Below are positions 35,476 through 43,568 of a stretch of DNA of 64,000 nt, piece by piece. Source of the stretch: Acidobacteriota bacterium. GTDB taxonomy: Bacteria > Acidobacteriota > Terriglobia > Bryobacterales > Bryobacteraceae. The notes below the pieces were generated by a model. That model saw only the letters and a program-made list of their open reading frames with translations, did no database searches and was not told where the DNA came from. The position numbers were made by a program, and so were the translations under genes. Location: assembly GCA_016185425.1 (NCBI GenBank), contig JACPNQ010000013.1, forward strand, positions 1-64,000, written 5' to 3'. How positions within the stretch are numbered: position 1 is the stretch's first letter; each line of letters opens with the position of its first letter.

Positions 35476-36072
35476 TTATTGCCACTGACTTACCAACCGG
35501 ATGGCGCGCAGTGTGCCATCCTCCCCCAACACCACATCCGCGGGCACGGACTCATTCCAACGGTCCGCGCTGACGGGAATACCAAGTCCGGGTAGCGACG
35601 ATTTCGGGAGCCGGATACGAACGATGCTGCCGCGTTCCATAGGCTCGATCGCCTGCCAGACCCCGACGGGAATGAATTCGGCGGAAATTGCCGGGCGGGT
35701 TTTCGGAGCGCTTGTTTGACGGACGGCGCGGCGCACGCCTGGTCTGATGACGGGCGCCCGCCCGGCAGCCAGAGGCTGGACCGGCACGGGGATGAGAATT
35801 TCCCGCGGCGCCTGTACCTGTACAATGACTTGCGGCGCTACCGGCGCCGGCCGCATAAGCCAGAGCCCAGCCACGACCGCGGCGGCGATAGCGGAAAGGG
35901 CCGCAACGCGCCCGATCAGGCCCCGTCGATTTCTGCGGCGCAACTCCGCGAGCAGCGCCGTTTCGACACGTTCCGGCGCAGCCAAGCCATCAGCCCCGGC
36001 GGCCATCGCCAGCGCGGAATGAATCCGCGCTTCTTCGTCGTAGGACAGTATCCGTTGCAGATCCGGCCTCAT
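35476..36072 (-). CDS. Single-span membrane protein, possible anti-sigma factor
   Basis: This 198-residue protein counts from ATG 36072, which overlaps the sigma-factor stop as ATGA. The cytoplasmic N-terminus of about 55 residues is followed by one membrane segment (IGRVAALSAIAAAVVAGLWLM) and a Pro/Val-rich periplasmic part. The position directly behind an ECF sigma gene suggests an anti-sigma role, but there is no zinc-binding HxxxCxxC motif, so this is inferred from context only. Confidence 0.6.
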   Translation of the reverse strand: MRPDLQRILSYDEEARIHSALAMAAGADGLAAPERVETALLAELRRRNRRGLIGRVAALSAIAAAVVAGLWLMRPAPVAPQVIVQVQAPREILIPVPVQPLAAGRAPVIRPGVRRAVRQTSAPKTRPAISAEFIPVGVWQAIEPMERGSIVRIRLPKSSLPGLGIPVSADRWNESVPADVVLGEDGTLRAIRLVSQWQ

Positions 36073-36662
36073 GATGAGTACCCCACTAGCGGTTTCAATT
36101 TCCCGGCCAGCATGGCCCGGGCGCGATGGAGGCGGGAGCGAACGGTGCCCGTTGGACAACCCGCGATCACTGCGACTTCCTCATACGACAGCTCCTGCAT
36201 ATCGCACAACACGAGCACCTCCCGGTAAACAGGCGGCAGCGTGGCCATCAACTCTCTCATCCGGCTGGACAACTGCTCCTGTTCCAACTCCGTAATTACA
36301 CAGCCCGACGCCGCCAACTCGCCTTGAGTATCTTCATCGAGCGAAAGATGTTGCCGGTGTGTCCGCAGATGCCGCAATACCTGGTTTCGCGCCACTGCGA
36401 ACAGCCAGGCAACGACCTTGCCCCGCGCTTCGTCCAGCCGGCCGGCCTGGCGAAGCAATGTTAAGAACGTCTCCTGTACCACTTCCGCGGCGACATCCTC
36501 ATTGCCACAAAGATGAAGCGCGTAACGATAGATGGATCCTTGCCTGCGGCGGTAAACGGCCAGAAATGCCGCTTCGTCACCGCGCGCCAGCGCAGGCAAC
36601 AGCGATTCGTCACTGTTGTCCGATTCCGGTTCGGGTTGTATCCGGGACCACCGTCGCCACAT
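36069..36662 (-). CDS. RNA polymerase ECF sigma factor
   Basis: This 197-residue sigma-70 family factor has region 2 at about 28-95 (DEAAFLAVYRRRQGSIYRYA, VVQETFLTLLRQ, WLFAVARNQVLRHLR) and region 4 at about 135-185 (LPPVYREVLVLCDMQELSYE, GTVRSRLHRARAML). It is first in a unit with a single-span membrane protein and a secreted protein, the usual layout for an envelope-sensing sigma system. No clear autoregulated promoter was identified. Confidence 0.92.
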   Translation of the reverse strand: MWRRWSRIQPEPESDNSDESLLPALARGDEAAFLAVYRRRQGSIYRYALHLCGNEDVAAEVVQETFLTLLRQAGRLDEARGKVVAWLFAVARNQVLRHLRTHRQHLSLDEDTQGELAASGCVITELEQEQLSSRMRELMATLPPVYREVLVLCDMQELSYEEVAVIAGCPTGTVRSRLHRARAMLAGKLKPLVGYSS

Positions 36663-36707
36663 GCGCTGTCTTCAGAATATCCGTCCAGGCATGGGAAAGT
36701 TCCCGAA

Positions 36708-37262
36708 TTATCCGAACGAAATCGAACGCACCACCGCGCGCCGGATAGAGATGGGCAAGTCGTAAGCATCGAAACGCTCGATGGGGCACCAGGCCAGCGC
36801 CCGTACCTCTTCCGATCCCATGAACTCTTCCGAGGTTGCGCGGAAGCTAAAGATCAGGTCGTGGTGCAGGTGGAACGGCTCCTTCTTGCGTGACGGAATA
36901 CCGTGGACATCAATGCCGACTAGCTGCGGAAGAAGCAATGGATCGATCTGCGCCCCGGTTTCCTCTTCGGCCTCCCGCCGGGCCGTGTCGGCTATGTGTC
37001 CATCGAGGCCGGACTCCACGTGACCGCCGGGCAGCAGCCAGCGGTCGAGCTTCCGGTGGTGCACCAGCAAGACCGCGCTCTGTGCCGGGTGCAGGATGCA
37101 GGCCGTGCCAGTGATATGGCCGGGCGTAAATTGTTCGCGCGCGAGCGGCCCGGCCGTCTCGCGCAGCAGGCCCAGGCAGAGTTCACGGCTCTTTTCGGCC
37201 TCGCCGTCGGATGGGTCGTGCCATTCCGATATCAGGAGAATGAGCGAGGGGATGTCGATCAC
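36708..37262 (-). CDS. NUDIX hydrolase
   Basis: This 184-residue NUDIX protein cleaves nucleoside diphosphates linked to another group. The catalytic helix REAEEETGA matches REUxEExGU. The first half of the box (GGHVESGLDG) is non-canonical in spacing and in the first Glu, so substrate choice may differ from MutT. The LLPGGHVE lead-in and AWCPIERF C-terminal block are typical. GTG start, overlapping the stop of the upstream alpha/beta hydrolase by four bases. Confidence 0.85.
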   Translation of the reverse strand: MIDIPSLILLISEWHDPSDGEAEKSRELCLGLLRETAGPLAREQFTPGHITGTACILHPAQSAVLLVHHRKLDRWLLPGGHVESGLDGHIADTARREAEEETGAQIDPLLLPQLVGIDVHGIPSRKKEPFHLHHDLIFSFRATSEEFMGSEEVRALAWCPIERFDAYDLPISIRRAVVRSISFG

Positions 37263-38302
37263 AGGTTGCGCTTTAAGAAGTTGATGATGTGGTAGCCGTC
37301 CATGAATTTGAACGGCGTCTCACCCATCGTGTAATGGCCGCACGGGAGCACGACGACTTTATTGGCGATGCCGCGCTTCCGCACTTCCCGGACGATGTCC
37401 TGTGACAGGCGGGGAAGGAACGTCGTGTCGTATTCGGTGTAGATAAACAGGGAGCGCTTCTCCTTGTACTGCGCCAGTTTGTCGAGGTAGTTGACCGGGC
37501 TGATAGCGTCCCACAGCGAGCGAAGCTCGTCGAGCGTAAGATGGCTTGCCAGTCCCTCCTTCACATGAACAGTGGAAAGTCCCGTCCAGACGACGTCGGC
37601 TACGTATGTCGAGCAGTGATTGAAGACGTTGACGTTGATGCGCTCATCGTGCGCGGAGGCGAGGCAGGCGTAACACGAGCCGATGGAGGTGCCGCAGATG
37701 CCGATGCGGGAATAGCCCATCTGATAGAGCCAGTCGACGGTGGCGCGGATATCAACGACCGCCTGGCGCGTCGCGTCGATGGTGCGGCCGATGTTGGAAG
37801 ACATGGCGTAGTCGGCGCGGCGTAGTTCGGCGGGCATGCGGAAGTCGTGATAGGGAAGGCTGAGCCGGACTGTGGAGAGGCCGAACTTGGCCAGACCCTG
37901 GCAGAGCCCGCCATGCTGATTCTGGCTGGCGTTCCAGTGGGGGAGGACGATGACGGCCTTGCCGTTGTGCTTTTCGGCGGGGAACCACTGGCCGTGGACG
38001 ACGTTATTCGCCGGGTGCGGAGTATTGACCGGGGACAAGAAGCGGACGAAATCGTTCTCCAAGCGGTATAGCGGTGGCGTTTCGTACCCAAAGAACTCGT
38101 CGCTGTATTCGATGGCGAGACGATTAAGCTCCCGAAGCCATCTTTCCGGAGTCTCGCCGCCGTAGGGCAGGCGTTCGGCAACTGGCCAGCGCCCGGCCCA
38201 ATCCAGCCCCCATTCAAACGGCCTGACGATACGATCCGTAGAGCGGAAACACAGGTGATTTTCCCAGTCGTTGATCCACCGGGTATACAAAGACTTGATC
38301 AT
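37259..38302 (-). CDS. Alpha/beta hydrolase
   Basis: This 347-residue protein has a nucleophile elbow GTSIGS (in SRIGICGTSIGSCYA), a late acidic segment (YTEYDTTFLP) and a final His in VLPCGHYTMG, forming a plausible Ser-Asp-His triad. The N-terminal 100 residues are a family-specific cap. No signal peptide, so probably cytoplasmic. It is the first gene of a pair with the NUDIX hydrolase. Substrate unknown. Confidence 0.78.
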   Translation of the reverse strand: MIKSLYTRWINDWENHLCFRSTDRIVRPFEWGLDWAGRWPVAERLPYGGETPERWLRELNRLAIEYSDEFFGYETPPLYRLENDFVRFLSPVNTPHPANNVVHGQWFPAEKHNGKAVIVLPHWNASQNQHGGLCQGLAKFGLSTVRLSLPYHDFRMPAELRRADYAMSSNIGRTIDATRQAVVDIRATVDWLYQMGYSRIGICGTSIGSCYACLASAHDERINVNVFNHCSTYVADVVWTGLSTVHVKEGLASHLTLDELRSLWDAISPVNYLDKLAQYKEKRSLFIYTEYDTTFLPRLSQDIVREVRKRGIANKVVVLPCGHYTMGETPFKFMDGYHIINFLKRNL

Positions 38303-38454
38303 CAGCGAAGGGTTAGAAATGCAATCCAGACAGTAGTCCTAGTGTACCAGTAGAGTCAGTTTTGGTAGGTGAAGTACCTGAGGCGAGGTGGTTTTGTGAC
38401 CTACAGTGGGTCGGATTCAGGAATTATCAGTGAGAATAATGAAAGGAGACCAGC

Positions 38455-39429
38455 ATGGTCTGCCGCTACTGCCAAAGAACCATATCAATCACACACCGGC
38501 TCGTCGATAAAGAGTTCTGCTGTAAGCAGCACAGGAACGCTTTTTCGGCCCGTTCCGCTCGCGCTCTCCGCGAGATGGGGGAGTTTACTTACTCCGTGGC
38601 CGATGTGTTGCGCGATACCGACGAGTTCGCAATTCCAAAGAAGAAGGTGCCGGCGAACGGCAGCCGCTCCACAGCGACGGTACTGGGTTTGGCGGCGTTG
38701 ACCATCGCAGGCCTGGTGGTTATGGAAAAAGCCGGTTTCGGCGCCTCGCAGAACACAAAAACCGAGCGTGCCGAGGCCCGTCAGGGGACCGTCGGGCGCC
38801 TAGTGGGAATGGTCATCGACCGGATGCCGAAGTCGGCCGCGGGCGGCCTGGTGATCGAGGATCGTTTTCAGGCCGGCCTGCGGAACTGGCTGCCAGCGCC
38901 TGGAACGGGTATGTCCGGCTGGCGCATGGAGAATGGCCTGATTCGTCCGGGCGGCCTTCGGATCTGGGACGAATCGCGCAATCTGGCCGACTACAGCTTC
39001 CAGTTTGAAGGAAAAGTAGAGAATAATGCGCTGGGTTGGGTGGTTCGGGCGCCGAACCATAACAACTACTATGCGGCGAAGCTCTCCATTCCGGAGCGTG
39101 GCGGTAACACCCGGCCGGAAATTGTACGGTTCTCCGTGATTCAAGGCCAGGAATCCCGCCGGCAGCATTTCCCGATTCCCATCCAGATCGCCAAAGGCGA
39201 GTTTTACGATTACGAAGTGCGGGCTGTGGGTGACCGCATCCTCACAATGGTAGGAGGCAGGGTGGTCGACCAGTGGCGCGACGCCCGGTTCCGTACCGGT
39301 GGCGTAGGGTTTTTCTCTGAGCGCGGAGATAAGTCGTCTATCCGATGGGCGAAGCTGCAAGAGGGCGAGAGTATCGCCGACAAGCTCCGCAGCTATTTGA
39401 CGTTCGGACTCATCGTCCCGATGATGTAG
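38455..39429 (+). CDS. Zinc-ribbon membrane protein with LamG/DUF1080-like domain
   Basis: This 324-residue protein has an excellent AAAGGAG ribosome site. Residues 1-25 hold a small zinc-ribbon-like cluster (CRYCQRT and FCCKQH). One membrane segment lies near 73-92 (TVLGLAALTIAGLVVMEKAG). The C-terminal half (about 130-305: VIEDRFQAGLRNWL, DYSFQFEGKVENNALGWVVR, GRVVDQWRDARFRTGGVGFF) looks like a concanavalin-type LamG/DUF1080 beta-sandwich. The domain combination suggests a cytoplasmic sensor joined to an external ligand-binding domain, which is inference. Confidence 0.7.
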   Translation: MVCRYCQRTISITHRLVDKEFCCKQHRNAFSARSARALREMGEFTYSVADVLRDTDEFAIPKKKVPANGSRSTATVLGLAALTIAGLVVMEKAGFGASQNTKTERAEARQGTVGRLVGMVIDRMPKSAAGGLVIEDRFQAGLRNWLPAPGTGMSGWRMENGLIRPGGLRIWDESRNLADYSFQFEGKVENNALGWVVRAPNHNNYYAAKLSIPERGGNTRPEIVRFSVIQGQESRRQHFPIPIQIAKGEFYDYEVRAVGDRILTMVGGRVVDQWRDARFRTGGVGFFSERGDKSSIRWAKLQEGESIADKLRSYLTFGLIVPMM

Positions 39430-39483
39430 TTTCGGCGTGCGAAAACGGGCTGTTTTCGAGACGGCATGTTAAACTAGCAAGTT

Positions 39484-39590
39484 GCTGGGTCTCGGGCTTC
39501 GTGCAACGGGCGGCTGCAAACCCCGCCAGGTCCGGAAGGAAGCAACGGTAGTGGTTTAGCTCGTGTGCCGCGGATCACCCGAGGCTCGGC
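39484..39590 (+). ncRNA. ffs: Signal recognition particle RNA, small bacterial type
   Basis: The conserved SRP core is present: CCAGGTCCGGAAGGAAGCAACGGT-like sequence in two blocks around 39526-39550, with the GGAA tetraloop. The ends 39484-39496 and 39578-39590 pair over 13 positions (with G-U pairs), defining the molecule at about 107 nt. It would bind Ffh for co-translational membrane targeting. It sits directly upstream of dnaX, a gene order seen in many bacteria. Confidence 0.92.
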
Positions 39591-39623
39591 ATCTGTTTTG
39601 CGAAAACGCCGGCAACGCCGCCT

Positions 39624-41306
39624 ATGTATCAGGTCATCGCGAGGAAATACAGGCCCCAGTCTTTTTCGGAGCTGGTGAGCCAAGCCCACGTAAAGACAAC
39701 GCTCGATAACGCAATCAGCCAGCGGCGTATCGCACATGGCTATATCTTTAGCGGGCAGCGGGGAACGGGAAAGACCACCGTCGCGCGCATTATGGCGCGC
39801 TGCCTGAACTGCGTCAACGGACCGACCGCTACGCCTTGCGGAACCTGTTCGAGCTGTGTGGAAATTGCGGCAGGCGGCGCCGTCGACGTTATTGAGATCG
39901 ACGCGGCGTCGAACCGCGGGATCAACGAAATGCGCGAGCTGCGGGAGAGCGTCCGCTACCGCCCGGCGCGGGACCGCTACAAGGTCTTCATCATCGACGA
40001 AGCGCACCAGATCACGAACGAAGCGTTCAATGCTCTTCTAAAAACACTGGAGGAGCCACCCGAATGGGTGGTGTTTATCCTTTGCACGACGGAATCGCAC
40101 AAGATTCCGACCACGATTGCCTCCCGCTGCCAACAGTTTACGTTCCGCAGTGTCGAGTTTTCGGAACTGATGGCGCGAATGGAGTGGATCTGCCAACAGG
40201 AAGGCATTGCGGCCGATCAGGATACGCTAGCTGTGTTGGCCCAAGTGGGTGAAGGCAGTGTCCGCGATTCGCTCTCCGCGCTCGACCAGGCGATCGCCTG
40301 CTGCGGAACTACTCTCAAGGCCGAGGAAGTCCGGGCACTGCTGGGGCTGTTTGCACTGGACGGGCTGGACCAAGTAGTGGATGCCGTGGAACGCGGCGAT
40401 TCGACACGCGTGTTGGAGATTGTCGCGGAGCTGGAACGCAGCGGTGCGAATCTGCAACATTTCTGCCGCGAATTGGCGCGGCACATTCGCAACCTTTTGG
40501 TGGCTCGGATTACGGGCGCGGGTACGCGGCTGATCGCGGCGTCGCCCAACGAGCAGAACAAGATGGCGGAAGTGGGGAAGCGATTCAGCGAAGAGGATCT
40601 GACGCGCTATCTGCAGATCGTGCTCGACGTATTTCGTGACTTGCAGTACTCCTTGCAGCCGCGGCTCCACCTGGAACTGGGCTTATTGAAACTGGTGCAC
40701 GCGGGACGGCTGACCAGCATTGAGGAGGCCCTCGCGGGAATCGGCGGGACACCTTCCGCGGCGCCCGTTTCGAGACCGCCGCAGACTCCGCCGCCGGCGG
40801 CGCGGCAGGCGGCGCCTGTTACCGCTCCAACACCTGTGAACGACCCTCCACCCTGGGATGCCGCGCCACGCGCTGCCGCGCCGGCACCCGCTCCCGTCAT
40901 CCCGGCGGCACCTTCGCAGAGGCCGGCACCCGCCGCCGGCGATTCTTTGAAAGACAGGATGCACGCCGCGCTGGTGGAAGCGGGATTGAAGTTCACGGCG
41001 GACGCTATCGAGTCATCCAATGTAACGGAGCTGCCGGCCGAGGTGGAGATCGTCGCGCCGGAGGAGTTGCAGCTTTCCCTGAATGAAAAGGAAGTGCAGC
41101 AGTTTCTCGGCAAGCTAGGTGTGAATAAGCGCGTCAAACTGCGTTTTGAAGCGGGTGTCGCCGTTGTGGCGGCAGCCAACCCGGCGGCTGCCGCCGCGAA
41201 GGATGAGGAAGTGGTCCAGCGTGCGATGGCGCACCCGATGGTAAAGCGCTTCCAGGAAACATTTAAAGATAGCCAGATTCGTCACGTGCGGGATTTGAAA
41301 GAATAG
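39624..41306 (+). CDS. dnaX: DNA polymerase III subunit gamma/tau
   Basis: This 560-residue clamp-loader ATPase has Walker A GQRGTGKT at 44-51, a zinc module built from Cys around 63-78 (CGTCSSC), and DEAH at 125-128, plus the arginine-finger SRC in TIASRCQQF. Residues about 370-450 form a Pro/Ala-rich linker typical of tau, followed by a short C-terminal domain. No programmed frameshift slip site was noticed. First protein gene of the dnaX-ebfC-recR block. Confidence 0.96.
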   Translation: MYQVIARKYRPQSFSELVSQAHVKTTLDNAISQRRIAHGYIFSGQRGTGKTTVARIMARCLNCVNGPTATPCGTCSSCVEIAAGGAVDVIEIDAASNRGINEMRELRESVRYRPARDRYKVFIIDEAHQITNEAFNALLKTLEEPPEWVVFILCTTESHKIPTTIASRCQQFTFRSVEFSELMARMEWICQQEGIAADQDTLAVLAQVGEGSVRDSLSALDQAIACCGTTLKAEEVRALLGLFALDGLDQVVDAVERGDSTRVLEIVAELERSGANLQHFCRELARHIRNLLVARITGAGTRLIAASPNEQNKMAEVGKRFSEEDLTRYLQIVLDVFRDLQYSLQPRLHLELGLLKLVHAGRLTSIEEALAGIGGTPSAAPVSRPPQTPPPAARQAAPVTAPTPVNDPPPWDAAPRAAAPAPAPVIPAAPSQRPAPAAGDSLKDRMHAALVEAGLKFTADAIESSNVTELPAEVEIVAPEELQLSLNEKEVQQFLGKLGVNKRVKLRFEAGVAVVAAANPAAAAAKDEEVVQRAMAHPMVKRFQETFKDSQIRHVRDLKE

Positions 41307-41325
41307 GTAGGTCCCGGAGGAACTC

Positions 41326-41634
41326 ATGAAACTGCCCGGAAATATGCAAGCCATGATGCAGCAGGCGCAGAAGATGCAGCAGCGCTTGCAAGAAGACATA
41401 GCGGCCATCCGCGTGGAAGCTAGCGCGGGCGGCGGTATGGTCACCGTGAAAATGGATGGGATGAAGAAGTGCCTTGGCGTGAAGATCGATCCCGAAGCCG
41501 CCGGTGATGCGGAAATGCTGCAGGATATGATCATGGCGGCGTTCAATGAGGCCTACAAAAAAGTGGAAGAACAGTCGCAGGCCAAGATGAGCGGTATGCT
41601 GGGCGGCCTGGGCCTGCCTCCCGGAATGTTTTAA
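41326..41634 (+). CDS. ebfC: YbaB/EbfC family nucleoid-associated protein
   Basis: This 102-residue protein is full length for the YbaB/EbfC family, small dimeric DNA-binding proteins. Family blocks are the Met/Gln-rich N-terminal helix (MQQAQKMQQRLQEDIAAI), GGGMVTVKMDG, and AAFNEAYKKVEE. An AGGAGG-type ribosome site precedes ATG. Position between dnaX and recR supports the call. Confidence 0.95.
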   Translation: MKLPGNMQAMMQQAQKMQQRLQEDIAAIRVEASAGGGMVTVKMDGMKKCLGVKIDPEAAGDAEMLQDMIMAAFNEAYKKVEEQSQAKMSGMLGGLGLPPGMF

Positions 41635-41646
41635 CCGGCGAACGCG

Positions 41647-42246
41647 ATGCCTGATTTTGCCGAACCCTTGTCCCGCCTGGTGGAAGAGTTCCGGCGTCTG
41701 CCCGGAATTGGGCAGAAATCGGCACAGCGGATCGCGTTCTATCTGCTACGCGCGAGCAAGGAGGATGCGTTCCGCCTGGCGCGCGCCGTCGTCGACGTGA
41801 AGGAGAAGTTGGGACTCTGCGCCATTTGCAATAACGTGAGCGACGGCGAATTGTGCCCGTACTGTGCAAATCCAGGCCGGGACCGAAGTGTAATCTGCGT
41901 TGTCGAGGAGCCGCCGAACATCCTGCCGATTGAAACGACGCGGACGTTTGCAGGTCTGTATCATGTGCTGCACGGCTCCATCAGCCCGTTGCGCGGCGTG
42001 GGTCCGGAACAGTTGAAGATAAAGAATCTGTTGGAGCGGCTGCAGTCGGGCGAGACGCAGGAGATTATCCTCGCTACGAATCCCACCGTGGAAGGGGAGG
42101 CCACGGCCGCCTACCTGTCGCGACTGTTGAAACCGTTGGGTCTGCGCGTGACGAGAATCGCCATGGGGATTCCCGTCGGCAGCGATTTGGAATATGCCGA
42201 CGAAGTCTCGATGTCGAAGTCGCTCGAAAACCGCCGCGAACTGTAA
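41647..42246 (+). CDS. recR: Recombination mediator protein RecR
   Basis: This 199-residue RecR works with RecF and RecO to load RecA on gapped DNA. Order: helix-hairpin-helix ([19 protein letters not shown]), Cys4 zinc finger ([16 protein letters not shown]), Toprim domain ([26 protein letters not shown]) and the C-terminal Walker-like [18 protein letters not shown] block. It starts 12 bases behind ebfC and ends just before convergent mtaB. Confidence 0.96.
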   Translation: MPDFAEPLSRLVEEFRRLPGIGQKSAQRIAFYLLRASKEDAFRLARAVVDVKEKLGLCAICNNVSDGELCPYCANPGRDRSVICVVEEPPNILPIETTRTFAGLYHVLHGSISPLRGVGPEQLKIKNLLERLQSGETQEIILATNPTVEGEATAAYLSRLLKPLGLRVTRIAMGIPVGSDLEYADEVSMSKSLENRREL

Positions 42247-42250
42247 GGCG

Positions 42251-43546
42251 CTACAGAACGCGCAGCGGATCGTGCTCGCGGAGTCCCAGCTCGGTCATGC
42301 CGCCGATGCGAATGTCGCGCAATTCGTTGCCGGCCGACTCGTGCAGCAGCTCCACTTTCAAATAGTTGCCGCTCAGCGCCATCTTGCCGTGGCCCAATGT
42401 AACGACGGAAAGCGCTTGGCCAACAAAGCCCTGCCGGAACGCCGCGTTCTTTCGTTCGGCCAGTTCGCGAAGCCGCCGGTTGCGCTCCTTGCGCAACGGC
42501 ATCGGGATTTGGCCCGGCGCTGAGGCGGCGGGAGTTCCCGGCCGGGCGGAATAGGTGAAGACGTGCAGGTAGGTGAAGGGCAGGGAATCGATGAACTGAA
42601 ACGTCTCTTCGAACTCCGCATCGGTTTCGCCAGGAAAGCCGACCATGACATCCGCGCCAATCGCGGCATCCGGCATCCACTCGCGCGCCTTCCGCACTCG
42701 ATCGGCATAGTGACGCGGACGGTACTTGCGATGCATGCGGCGAAGCACGGAATCGGAACCGGATTGCAGGGGAGCGTGGACGTGCTTTGCAATGCGCGGA
42801 GATTCCGTCATCAATGTCAGCAACTCGTCCGAAAAATCCATCGGCTCAACGGACGATAACCGCAGACGCTCTATTGCCGTCTCCTGCAACATCCGCCGGA
42901 TAAGACCGGCCAGCCGCATCGTGGAACCCGGTTCCCGGCCCCACCGGCCAAGGTTGATCCCGCTCAAAACCACTTCGCGATAGTTCCTCGCGAGCGCTCG
43001 AACCTGCTCCAGCACCTGTTCGGCCGGCATCGAGCGGCTGCGGCCGCGTACATACGGAATCACGCAGAACGAGCAGCGATTATTGCAGCCGTCTTGTATC
43101 TTCAGGTTCGGCCGCGCCCGGTCGCCCGCGGCGTCTTCCACCGGCGCGGACAAAAAATCGTGTTGCGCAAAGATATCGTGCACATGAATCTGGCCGTGAA
43201 AATGGCCCAGCGCATCCGTCACTAGATCGGGGATAGCCGTCTTGTCGGAGTTGCCGACCACCCACTCCACTCCCGGTAACGCCGCGATCTCTTCCGGCGC
43301 GCGCTGCGCATAGCAGCCAGTAACCAGAATCCGCGCCGCCGGGTTCTCCCGGTGCACGCGCCGCACAGTGTGGCGCAGGTCCTCGTCGGCCGCCGAAGTG
43401 ACCGTGCAACTATTGAGCACAACGAGATCCGCGTGGCCCCAGGTGTCCGCGGCGTTCATTCCACGCTGGTCCAAAAGCGATTCCAGCGCGGCGCCGTCGG
43501 CCTGCGTCGCACGGCACCCGAAATTCTGCACGAAGTACTTCCGCAC
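42251..43546 (-). CDS. mtaB: tRNA t6A37 methylthiotransferase MtaB
   Basis: This 431-residue radical-SAM methylthiotransferase converts t6A37 to ms2t6A37 in tRNA. The N-terminal UPF0004 domain has cluster cysteines in QNFGCRATQADG, VVLNSCTVTS and TGCYAQR; the radical SAM motif is CNNRCSFC; a TRAM domain closes the protein. Start set at GTG 43546 because homology begins RKYFVQNFGCR. A GGAGG lies only one base upstream, too close for ideal use. It follows the MFS transporter gene by 22 bases. Confidence 0.93.
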   Translation of the reverse strand: MRKYFVQNFGCRATQADGAALESLLDQRGMNAADTWGHADLVVLNSCTVTSAADEDLRHTVRRVHRENPAARILVTGCYAQRAPEEIAALPGVEWVVGNSDKTAIPDLVTDALGHFHGQIHVHDIFAQHDFLSAPVEDAAGDRARPNLKIQDGCNNRCSFCVIPYVRGRSRSMPAEQVLEQVRALARNYREVVLSGINLGRWGREPGSTMRLAGLIRRMLQETAIERLRLSSVEPMDFSDELLTLMTESPRIAKHVHAPLQSGSDSVLRRMHRKYRPRHYADRVRKAREWMPDAAIGADVMVGFPGETDAEFEETFQFIDSLPFTYLHVFTYSARPGTPAASAPGQIPMPLRKERNRRLRELAERKNAAFRQGFVGQALSVVTLGHGKMALSGNYLKVELLHESAGNELRDIRIGGMTELGLREHDPLRVL

Positions 43547-43568
43547 ACCTCCAGTGTAGCGTTTTGCG

